This document shows, piece after piece, positions 54,394 to 61,638 of a DNA stretch of 64,000 nt. This DNA comes from Selenomonadaceae bacterium. GTDB lineage: Bacteria; Bacillota; Negativicutes; Selenomonadales; Selenomonadaceae. The stretch spans positions 124,001-188,000 of the forward strand of contig JAUNIB010000001.1 of assembly GCA_030523645.1 (NCBI GenBank). The letters are read 5' to 3'. Below the pieces are notes generated by a model. The model made no database searches, was not told the DNA's origin, and was given only the letters and a program-made list of their open reading frames with translations. Numbering within the stretch: position 1 is the first letter of the stretch; the number at the start of each line of letters is the position of its first letter. Both the position numbers and the translations under genes were made by a program.

Positions 54394-55243
54394 ATACGGA
54401 CTGAAATATATATATACAGCAGCACAGAAAAACCGGCTGTCAGAGCTGGGCATAGACCGGAGCATTCTGGAGAGGGAATTCAGTACGACTGCCCGCCGTG
54501 ACGGAAGCTTTCGGGAGCTGGAGAGCAGGGCGGTAAAGGAAAACCGGACAAGACTCAGCAGACTTATGCAGGAGACTCACAGACCATCGCTCTGCAGTCT
54601 GCAGGAATCTTTGGCAGCGGCCCTCTGCCAGGCGGGTTTTACTCAGGTGGTTACGCCGACACTGGTTTCGGCTCAGATGCTGGAAAAGATGACCATCACC
54701 CCGGACAATCCGCTTTACGAGCAGGTCTTCTGGGTGGACAAAAAAACAGCGCTGCGGCCTATGCTGGCACCCAATCTCTACGAGGTGTCCCGACAGCTTA
54801 TTCAGAGTCAGAGCCTTCCCCTGCGAGTTTTTGAGATAGGCTCCTGCTTCCGCAAGGAATCTGAGGGACGCTCTCATCTGAAGGAATTTACCATGCTGAA
54901 TCTGGTAGAATGGGGGACTCCTCTGGAGAAACGGAATGAGGTGCTGAAGGAGTTTGCCGACCTGGTGATGAAGGCGGCAGGTATTGATGACTACCGTCTG
55001 GAGGAGGAAAACTCCGTAGTATACGGCGATGGACTGGATGTAGTCACTCCTGACGGACTGGAGCTGGCCTCCACCTCGATGGGCCCTCATCCGCTGGATG
55101 ATGCGTGGAGAATAACCTGCAGCTGGTTTGGTCTCGGCACCGGACTGGAGCGCCTGCTGATGCACCGGGAAAAGACTGCCGGCATTCACTGCTGGGGCAG
55201 GAGTACGGTGTTTTTGGACGGAGCCTGTATGAAACTGAAATGA
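54383..55243 (+). CDS. pylSc: Pyrrolysyl-tRNA synthetase catalytic subunit PylSc
   Basis: 286 residues, class II synthetase core charging tRNA-Pyl with pyrrolysine. Substrate-pocket segments: RPMLAPNLYEVSRQL (motif 2 loop), ESEGRSHLKEFTMLNLVEWG (conserved Asn; Cys348 of the archaeal enzyme is Val here as in other bacterial enzymes), VVYGDGLDVVTPDGLELASTSMGPH and motif 3 GLGTGLERLLMHREK. Confirms the island decodes UAG. Next gene, the regulator, starts 25 bp later. Confidence 0.95.
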   Translation: MENEYGLKYIYTAAQKNRLSELGIDRSILEREFSTTARRDGSFRELESRAVKENRTRLSRLMQETHRPSLCSLQESLAAALCQAGFTQVVTPTLVSAQMLEKMTITPDNPLYEQVFWVDKKTALRPMLAPNLYEVSRQLIQSQSLPLRVFEIGSCFRKESEGRSHLKEFTMLNLVEWGTPLEKRNEVLKEFADLVMKAAGIDDYRLEEENSVVYGDGLDVVTPDGLELASTSMGPHPLDDAWRITCSWFGLGTGLERLLMHREKTAGIHCWGRSTVFLDGACMKLK

Positions 55244-55268
55244 TACCCTTAGACAAGGGGAGAGAACG

Positions 55269-56687
55269 ATGATAAAGCTGGATAAAAATAAACGGGTACC
55301 GTTATACGAGCAGCTGTATCGCGAGCTTCGGAAAAATATTATCTCCGGCACTTATGAAAAGGATTATCGTCTGAAACCTATCCGGGTGTTTGCAAAGGAG
55401 CTTTCCGTAAGCATCAATACAGTAAATCGGGCATATCAGCAGCTGCTGGAGGAGGGCTACATTACCTCCAGTCAGGGCAGCGGCTTCTATGTTGAGGAAA
55501 TGTTTACCATCAAGGGTGACAAAAAGACTCTGTATAAGCAGAACGGAACGGCAGAGGAGAGCAGGAAAGCGGCAGATGTGCGGTTCGATTTCAGCCGCAA
55601 AAAGCTGGGAGCGGAAAGCTTTCCCTGGGGGAAATGGCTTCGCTATGTGCAAAACGCTATTGTTGATCTTGCCTATAAGGACTCCATCAAGGACGGCACC
55701 AGCAAAGGCAGTCGGAAGCTGCGTCAGGCCATTGCGGACTACATAAGGGGAACCAGAGGTGTTAAATGCACGGCTGACCAGGTAATAGTCTGCCCCACCA
55801 CCGAACACGCAATGGAAATCATCACCCATGTCCTGCCGGCGGATAAACGCAAGCTGGGGATGGAGGAGCCGGGCTCCGTGAAAATGCGGCAGCTGTTCAG
55901 CTCCCGGGGGATGGAGATTCAGCCGGTGCCGGTAACTAATCACGGGATAGATGTGAACGCTTTGGAGCATATGGACTGCGACTGTCTTTATGTGACACCG
56001 TCCTTTCAGTTTCCAACCGGAGTGCAGCTGCCGCTGGTGAAGCGCCTGCAGCTTATAGAGTGGTGCCGCCGCCGCGGAGCGTACTGTATAGAAAACGACT
56101 ACGAAAACGAATTCCTTTTGGGCAGCGAGCCGGTGATGTCTCTCCAATCGCTGGACAGCAATGAGCGGGTCATCTTCGTCAGTACCTTTTCCACCGTGCT
56201 TTCGCAGGAGATTAAAAGCGCATTTTTAGTTCTTCCTTTACCGCTGGTAAAGGTCTACGAGGAAAAATACAAGTATTACCGCTCGGCGATATCCGACTAC
56301 GAGCAAAAGGCATTGACCGCCTTTATCAAAGACGGACAGCTGGAACGCCAATCCCGTAAGGCGGCGGTACTAAACCGCCGAAAGAAGGAATTCTTCTTCC
56401 GCTATGCAGAGGAAAACATGACGGATATAGCCGCCTGTCTGCCCTGTGAGTCCGGCAGCCATTATCTGCTGGGACTCTATGACTGCGTTGACGCAGACGG
56501 CGTCGTGCGCCGGCTGGCAGATAGGGGTATTATCATCGCCTCTGTTACGGAGTGTTGGCAGGACAGGGAATCAGCTCCCCGCAACCTCGTTATGCTCAGC
56601 TTTAACAGCATAAGAGAGAATGAGCTGGAAAAGGCCTGCCGCTACATGGAAACGGAATTGCGGAGCGTTCTCAGGCGCAAGGGCTGA
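55269..56687 (+). CDS. MocR-like GntR/aminotransferase-fold regulator lacking the PLP lysine
   Basis: 472 residues. N-terminal GntR winged helix: VPLYEQLYRELRKNIISGTY, RVFAKELSVSINTVNRAYQQLLEEGYI, SSQGSGFYV. Residues about 105-465 are an aminotransferase-like fold: VIVCPTTEHAMEIITHVL, LYVTPSFQFPTGVQLPLVKRLQLIEW, IENDYENEF. The PLP-lysine segment of MocR proteins (GTFSKxL) is STFSTVL here, with Thr309 instead of Lys, so the covalent PLP link cannot form; a His in the TPSxQFPTG motif is also Phe. Likely senses another ligand. It is the only regulator in the island and MocR proteins bind direct repeats, so it is my candidate for the 24-bp-spaced AATTGTACC sites. Confidence 0.85.
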   Translation: MIKLDKNKRVPLYEQLYRELRKNIISGTYEKDYRLKPIRVFAKELSVSINTVNRAYQQLLEEGYITSSQGSGFYVEEMFTIKGDKKTLYKQNGTAEESRKAADVRFDFSRKKLGAESFPWGKWLRYVQNAIVDLAYKDSIKDGTSKGSRKLRQAIADYIRGTRGVKCTADQVIVCPTTEHAMEIITHVLPADKRKLGMEEPGSVKMRQLFSSRGMEIQPVPVTNHGIDVNALEHMDCDCLYVTPSFQFPTGVQLPLVKRLQLIEWCRRRGAYCIENDYENEFLLGSEPVMSLQSLDSNERVIFVSTFSTVLSQEIKSAFLVLPLPLVKVYEEKYKYYRSAISDYEQKALTAFIKDGQLERQSRKAAVLNRRKKEFFFRYAEENMTDIAACLPCESGSHYLLGLYDCVDADGVVRRLADRGIIIASVTECWQDRESAPRNLVMLSFNSIRENELEKACRYMETELRSVLRRKG

Positions 56688-56706
56688 AACAAGTGAAAAC
56701 ATGAAA

Positions 56707-56768
56707 CACTGTACCCTGAGTAAAATTCGGAATTGTACCTTTACCCAGGTTCATTTCCCCGATATAAT
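56707..56768 (+). promoter_or_regulatory. mtmC promoter with direct-repeat operator
   Basis: CACTGTACC (56707-56715) and AATTGTACC (56731-56739), 24 bp apart; TATAAT at 56763-56768, 32 bp after the proximal start. Weak -35 (TTTACC) suggests a need for an activator at about -40. Confidence 0.78.
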
Positions 56769-56824
56769 TCAGCCATAGCTTGAAACAACTCCAAGCAAAA
56801 CTAGATAAGTCAGGACAAAGACGT

Positions 56825-56858
56825 CCCATACGGCCTTAAGGCTGTATGGGATTTTATT
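56825..56858 (+). promoter_or_regulatory. Leader hairpin before mtmC, possible attenuator
   Basis: CCCATACGGCCT (56825-56836) / AGGCTGTATGGG (56839-56850) with TTTT-rich downstream (ATTTTATTGTT). It lies inside the transcript that starts near 56775 and ends about 38 nt before the start codon, so it could terminate early or protect the mRNA. Confidence 0.5.
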
Positions 56859-56887
56859 GTTACTGAACAAAAAGGGAGGAAAACATA

Positions 56888-57547
56888 ATGACTAAGGAAG
56901 AAATTTATGAGCAGCTGAAAACGGCAGTAACAGAGATGGATTCTGATATGGCTGAGGAGGCAGCAAATGCCGCTCTCGAGACTGGTCTGGATCCGCTGGA
57001 GTGCATCTCTGAGGGCCTCTCTGCAGGAATGCAGGTAATGAGTGACCTCTTTGATGAAGGTGAAGCTTTTGTACCGGAGCTCCTGATGGCTGCTGAAGCA
57101 TTTGAGTCCGCTACCGGCATTCTTACCGGCAGCCTCTCCGATGAGGAAAAAGCCAGTGTTAAGGAAGGCAAGGTCATCCTTCACACTGTTGAGGGTGACA
57201 TCCACGATATCGGCAAGAACATCGTTAAGACCCTGTTTGTTGCCAATAACTTCGAAGTATTTGACCTCGGCCGCGATGTTCCTGTAGAAGAAGTCATCAA
57301 GCAGGCTGAGAAGAACAGCGTAGACATCATCGCCGGCGCTGCTCTCATGACCACCACGATGCCCTCCCAGCGTGATGAAATCAAGCTGCTTAAAGAGGAC
57401 GGCATCCGCGACAAGTACATCTGCATGTACGGCGGCGCTCCGGTTTCTGCCGAGTGGTGCGAGTCCATCGGTGCTGATGCTTATGCAGATACCGCTACCG
57501 AGGCTGTAGTCATCGCCAAGAAGCTTCTGGCAGAGAAATCCGCCTAA
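56888..57547 (+). CDS. mtmC: Methylamine corrinoid protein MtmC
   Basis: 219 residues. Carries the methyl group from methylamine on its corrinoid. N-terminal helical cap about 1-90 (LLMAAEAFESATGIL), then a B12-binding Rossmann domain with the DxHxxG signature at Asp104-His106-Gly109 in EGDIHDIGKNIV, later IIAGAALMTTTMPSQRDEIKLL and CMYGGAPVSAEWCESIGADAYADTATEAVVIAKKLL. GGAGG is 9 nt before the ATG. Followed by mtmB after 64 bp, as in Methanosarcina. Confidence 0.94.
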   Translation: MTKEEIYEQLKTAVTEMDSDMAEEAANAALETGLDPLECISEGLSAGMQVMSDLFDEGEAFVPELLMAAEAFESATGILTGSLSDEEKASVKEGKVILHTVEGDIHDIGKNIVKTLFVANNFEVFDLGRDVPVEEVIKQAEKNSVDIIAGAALMTTTMPSQRDEIKLLKEDGIRDKYICMYGGAPVSAEWCESIGADAYADTATEAVVIAKKLLAEKSA

Positions 57548-57611
57548 AAGGTTTATCCTTCGGCTGTAATGCCGTACAGATAAAATAATAGAGAGAAAGG
57601 AAGTACATCTC

Positions 57612-59003
57612 ATGAATGCGGTTGCAAGAAATGTGACGGTATACGATGTATACGACCGAGCAAAAAGCGGCCCAAAGATGGATGAAAAGAAGTGGGACTT
57701 TGAAGTAATCCCTCAGACCGCCAAGGCACTGAAGAAAAAGTATGGTATCAAGATGGACAAGAAGACCATTATCCCTGAGGATAAAGACCTCATCGATAAG
57801 CTCTTCCAGGCCGGTCTGGAAATGCTGGAGACCTGCGGTGTCTACTGCATTGATACTGGCCGTGTTATCAAGTACACCCGTGATGAAATCCTCCATGCCA
57901 TTCATTCGGCACCGGATCACTTCACCTACGGCGAAGGAGCAGAGGCTCACTACATCACCCCGCGCTCCTATGATTCCAAGAAACCTCCTATTATTCAGGG
58001 CGGCCCCACCGGCTCCCCCTGCTCCGAGGAAAACTTCCTCGCTATCCATCAGGCCTATGCTCAGGAGCCTATCGTTGACACTATCGTTGACGGTGTCCTC
58101 CAGACTGTAAACGGCCATGATCCCCAGCCCGGCACCCCCTGGGAGCTGATGGCTGTACGCTCCGAAGCCCTGCAGATTCGCGAGGCTATGATGAGGGCCG
58201 GCAGAACCGGCATGGGCCTTTAGGGGAATGAAACCAGCCTGAGTGCAGCAGGTGTCATCGAAGCCGATTTCAACGGCGGTATGAGACCTGATGACTCCCA
58301 CGAGGTTTCGCAGCTCAACGAGCTCAAGATCGACGTAAGCGCATTGTGTGTAGGTGCACACTATGCTCTTGCAGGCGTAAATGTCATGGTAGAGCAGATG
58401 CCTATCTACGGCGGCTACGCTGGCGGTCTTGAGGAGACTACCATCGTTGATATTGCTACAACCTTGAACTCCTTCGTCATGATGCAGGGAACCTGGCATC
58501 TGGACGGCCCGGTACACGTTCGCTGGGGCATTACAACTTCGAGAGAGGCTCTTGCAGTTGCTGCTCACGCCTGCCGTGCAGTTGAGGCCAACACCCACTT
58601 GATGCTTGGCAACCAGTATTATACGATGGCTGGCCCCTGTACGGTAATGTGCCTGCTTGAGACTGCTGCTCAGGCAATCACCGATACCTGCTCCGGCCGT
58701 GAAATCCTTTCCGGCGTTGCTGCCTGCAAGGGCGTAACCACTGACCTCTTCACCGCCATGGAGGCACGCATGATGGGCGAGACCGCTCATGCCTGCGCCG
58801 GCATGGACACCCATGAGGCCAATGTACTGCTGGATAAGCTGGTAAGCATGTACGAGAAGGATTACAAGACCGCACCTCGCGGCAAAACCTTCCCTGAGTG
58901 CTACGATGTAAAGACTCTCACTCCCTCTGAGGAATATGTAGAGGTTTACAACGAAGCAGTGAAGATTCTTACAGACCTCGGCTTGACCTTCTGGAATAAA
59001 TAA
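57612..59003 (+). CDS. mtmB: Monomethylamine methyltransferase MtmB with in-frame UAG (pyrrolysine)
   Basis: 463 residues when UAG at 58221 is read as pyrrolysine (residue 204; archaeal MtmB is 458 residues with pyrrolysine at 202). Before: QGGPTGSPCSEENFLAIHQAY and GRTGMGL. After: GNETSLSAAGVIEADFNGGM, SHEVSQLNELKID, EQMPIYGGYAGGLEETTIVDI, TWHLDGPVHVRWGITT, LGNQYYTMAGPCTVMCLLETAAQAITDT and ECYDVKTLTPSEEYVEVY to TAA. Both halves align with MtmB and the frame does not break. MtmB moves the methyl of monomethylamine to Co(I)-MtmC, releasing ammonia. AAGGAAG precedes the ATG. It is MtmB, not the dimethyl- or trimethylamine enzyme, whose UAG sits much nearer the C-terminus. Confidence 0.95.
58221..58223 (+). 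other. Recoded amber codon in mtmB
   Basis: TAG between GGC-CTT and GGG-AAT in frame; residues on both sides match MtmB without a gap. No special hairpin needed in bacteria was identified after it. Confidence 0.92.
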
Positions 59004-59022
59004 TCTGATTTTGGCAACGATG

Positions 59023-59055
59023 GCCTCCTCCTTTTCGGGGGAGGCTATCTTTAAA
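59023..59055 (+). terminator. Hairpin between mtmB and the mtbA-like gene
   Basis: GCCTCCTCC (59023-59031) / GGGGGAGGC (59037-59045) with a weak TATCTTT tail. May be a partial terminator reducing read-through or stabilise the mtmCB mRNA. Confidence 0.5.
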
Positions 59056-59100
59056 ACAGGCTGAAGCCGGGAAACACCAAGCCGCAAAGGAGCGATTGAT

Positions 59101-60120
59101 ATGTACTTTAATATGGATGAATGGTCACAGGAAATTATTGACGCTAAGGATAGAAGGGTGCTGCCGGTTTTATACTTCCCCTGTCTGCCGCTTACTCCCT
59201 ATGGCGTAATTGAGACCGTAAACGACGGTAAGAAGATGGCTGAGGCCATGAAGGCTACCGTTGACAAATACCCCACCATGATTTGTGCTATGACCGGCAT
59301 GGATCTTTCCGTAGATTCCGAAGCCTTCGGTGCCAAGGTCAGCTTCAAGGAAACTGAAGCTCCCTGCGTCCGTGATGCGCTCATTTCTACGGAAGAGGAC
59401 ATCGGTAATCTGGTAGTGCCTGATGTTCATGCAGGCCGTGTAGATGTATTCCTTGATGCTATTGTTGAAGCTCAGAAGCTCATAACCGACCGTCCTATCT
59501 TCGGCGGACAGTTTGGCCCCTTCTCCCTTGCGGCTAACCTGCTGGAGGTACAGTCGGCTCTCATGATGAGCATTAAGAACCCGAAGGCTATGCTCAAGCT
59601 TTTGGATAAATGCACCGACTTCCTCATTAAGCGCGCACTGGAGTACAAGAAGGCCGGCGCAAACGGCATCTTCATGGCAGAGCCTACTGCAGGCCTGCTG
59701 GCTCCGCGTATGCTGGAAAAATTCTCCTCTGTATTTGTAAAGAAGATTGTTGACGCTGTACAGGACAGCTCCTTCTATGTCATTCTTCACGACTGCGGCA
59801 ATGTAACCAAGTCCGTCAAGTCCATGTACAACACCGGTGCTAAGGGTCATCACTACGGCAATGCTGTAAACATGGAGGACATTCTCCCGCAGATTCCGCC
59901 CGACATTCTCGTATTCGGCAATATCGACCCCTCCACTGCATTCTTCTCCGGCACTCCGGAAAGCATGCGTGAAAAGACTATGGCACTGCTTGAATCTATG
60001 AAGGACTACCCGCACTTTGTTCTCTCCTCCGGCTGTGACCTGGCTCCGATGGTAAAGATGGATGTCATCGACGCATTCTTCGATGCCTGCAAGGAGTACA
60101 ACGATAAGCTCGGCGTCTGA
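59101..60120 (+). CDS. MtbA/MtaA-like corrinoid methyltransferase (uroporphyrinogen decarboxylase fold)
   Basis: 339 residues. Zinc ligands of the methylcobamide methyltransferase group: His230-x-Cys232 in VILHDCGNVTKS and Cys312 in VLSSGCDLAPMV. Other blocks: PIFGGQFGPFSLAANLLEV and FGNIDPSTAFFSGTPE. In methanogens such proteins methylate coenzyme M. This bacterium has no CoM pathway in view, so the acceptor may be tetrahydrofolate or another thiol; I cannot tell. Located last in the mtmC operon, so it should accept the methyl from MtmC. Confidence 0.85.
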   Translation: MYFNMDEWSQEIIDAKDRRVLPVLYFPCLPLTPYGVIETVNDGKKMAEAMKATVDKYPTMICAMTGMDLSVDSEAFGAKVSFKETEAPCVRDALISTEEDIGNLVVPDVHAGRVDVFLDAIVEAQKLITDRPIFGGQFGPFSLAANLLEVQSALMMSIKNPKAMLKLLDKCTDFLIKRALEYKKAGANGIFMAEPTAGLLAPRMLEKFSSVFVKKIVDAVQDSSFYVILHDCGNVTKSVKSMYNTGAKGHHYGNAVNMEDILPQIPPDILVFGNIDPSTAFFSGTPESMREKTMALLESMKDYPHFVLSSGCDLAPMVKMDVIDAFFDACKEYNDKLGV

Positions 60121-60167
60121 TAATTTGTGAACGGCCAATCAGACAGCTGAAATAACCCCGCAAAAAA

Positions 60168-60212
60168 TAATCCTCCTTAAATAACAAAGCGTATTTAAGG
60201 AGGATTTTTTGA
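60168..60212 (+). terminator. Terminator of the methylamine operon
   Basis: ATCCTCCTTAAAT ... ATTTAAGGAGGAT followed by TTTTTT. Confidence 0.85.
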
Positions 60213-60218
60213 TTGCGT

Positions 60219-61625
60219 TTATCTGATTTTTTCGTAGGCTTTGCCGTAGGGCTGGCCGGGGATGAATTTTCCGTCGCCCTTCTGCCCGATGTACTGAGCG
60301 TTTTCCACGATGACCTTTCCCCTGAGCAGTACCGTATCGGGGCGGCCCTTCTGCTCCATGCCTTCGTAGATGCTGTAGTCTACACCCTCGAGGCAGGAAG
60401 CTACGCCCATGACTCCGGTGTAGTCGGGGTCGAAGATTACGATGTCCGCATCATAGCCGACAGTAATGCTGCCCTTGGAAGTCAGACCGTTGTTCCTTGC
60501 CGGATTGGTGCACATGATTTCTACGAATTTCTGTCGGGAAATTTTGCCGGTGCAGACACCGTAGGTCCACACGGCATTCATGCGGTTCTGCACCGAGGGA
60601 GCGCCGTTGGGAATGTCCGCAAAGGAGCAGCCTTCGCCCATACCGAGGTGCTTCTGATACTCCCAGTCAAAGCCGCAGTGGTCGGAGCTGACGGCATTGA
60701 GCCAGCCGTTGCTCAGAGCCTCCCACAGAGGCTGCTGGTGATCCTTCGTCCGCAGGGCAGGGGAGCAAACGAATTTCGCGCCCTCCTCATTGGGCAGGGC
60801 AAGAACCGACTCGTCAAAGAGAAGATAGTGGGCGCAGGTCTCACCGTACACCGGCAGTCCCCGCTGCTGAGCTTCCTTTATGGCCTTTAATGCTTCCTTG
60901 CAGGTCACATGAACAATATAGATAGGGGCACCGATAAGCTCCGCAAGATAAATCGCCCGACTGGTGGCTTCGCCTTCTACAATAGGAGGACGGGAGTCGG
61001 CGTGATAACGAGCAGCGGTTTTCCCCTCAGCAATCAGCTTCTTGGTGAGATAGTCCACCATGTCGCCGTTCTCGGCGTGAACCATGACGGTGATGCCGGC
61101 TTCCTTACCCTTGGTGAGAGCCTTGATGATTGCTTCATCATCCGCATGGAAGAATTGTCCCTTGTAAGCCATGAACAGCTTCATGGTGGGATAGCCGGCA
61201 TCAGCCAGCTTCGGGATTTCCTCCACTACTTCCGGCCTTGGGTCGGTCATTACCGGGTGGAAGGCATAGTCCACCATGGCAATGCCCTCGGCATCGGTCT
61301 TTTTGTATTCTTCCAGAGACTCCAGCAGCCCCTTGCCCTTCACCTGATTGACGAACTCCACCACCGTGGTGGTGCCGCCCACAGCACAGGCGTCGGTGGT
61401 TTCAAAGCCCCGAACCTTGCTGCCTTTGTACACGAAGGAATAATGAACATGCTGGTCTATACCGCCGGGCATGACATATTTCCCTGCGGCATCGATGACT
61501 TTGTCTGCATCGTCTGTCGGGAGATTATGCCCGATGGCGGCAATCTTCTCTCCCTCCACCAGCACATCGGCGGTGAATTCATTCTCTGCCGTCAGGACAG
61601 TTCCGTTTTTTATCAGAGTTTTCAT
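60219..61625 (-). CDS. Dihydropyrimidinase / hydantoinase
   Basis: 468 residues from ATG 61625 (AAGGAGG upstream; a longer frame to 61658 is not supported). Amidohydrolase fold with two metal sites: GGIDQHVHYSF, carboxylated-Lys region PTMKLFMAYKGQFF, VHAENGDMV, IYIVHVTCKEAL, VSSDHCGF. Opens the ring of dihydropyrimidines or 5-substituted hydantoins. Pairs with the downstream-in-reading M20 hydrolase gene (13 bp apart), which finishes N-carbamoyl products. Substrate not fixed: reductive pyrimidine degradation and hydantoin use are both possible. Confidence 0.9.
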   Translation of the reverse strand: MKTLIKNGTVLTAENEFTADVLVEGEKIAAIGHNLPTDDADKVIDAAGKYVMPGGIDQHVHYSFVYKGSKVRGFETTDACAVGGTTTVVEFVNQVKGKGLLESLEEYKKTDAEGIAMVDYAFHPVMTDPRPEVVEEIPKLADAGYPTMKLFMAYKGQFFHADDEAIIKALTKGKEAGITVMVHAENGDMVDYLTKKLIAEGKTAARYHADSRPPIVEGEATSRAIYLAELIGAPIYIVHVTCKEALKAIKEAQQRGLPVYGETCAHYLLFDESVLALPNEEGAKFVCSPALRTKDHQQPLWEALSNGWLNAVSSDHCGFDWEYQKHLGMGEGCSFADIPNGAPSVQNRMNAVWTYGVCTGKISRQKFVEIMCTNPARNNGLTSKGSITVGYDADIVIFDPDYTGVMGVASCLEGVDYSIYEGMEQKGRPDTVLLRGKVIVENAQYIGQKGDGKFIPGQPYGKAYEKIR

Positions 61626-61638
61626 GGTGAAAGCCTCC

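Noticed and set aside
57612-58223. Two separate genes, a 203-residue ORF and a 240-residue ORF
   Set aside because: Same frame, uninterrupted homology to MtmB across the UAG, and pylT/pylS present nearby.
57612-59003. MttB (trimethylamine methyltransferase) identity
   Set aside because: Amber codon position (204 of 463) and residues after it match MtmB (Pyl202 of 458); in MttB and MtbB the codon is near 330-360.
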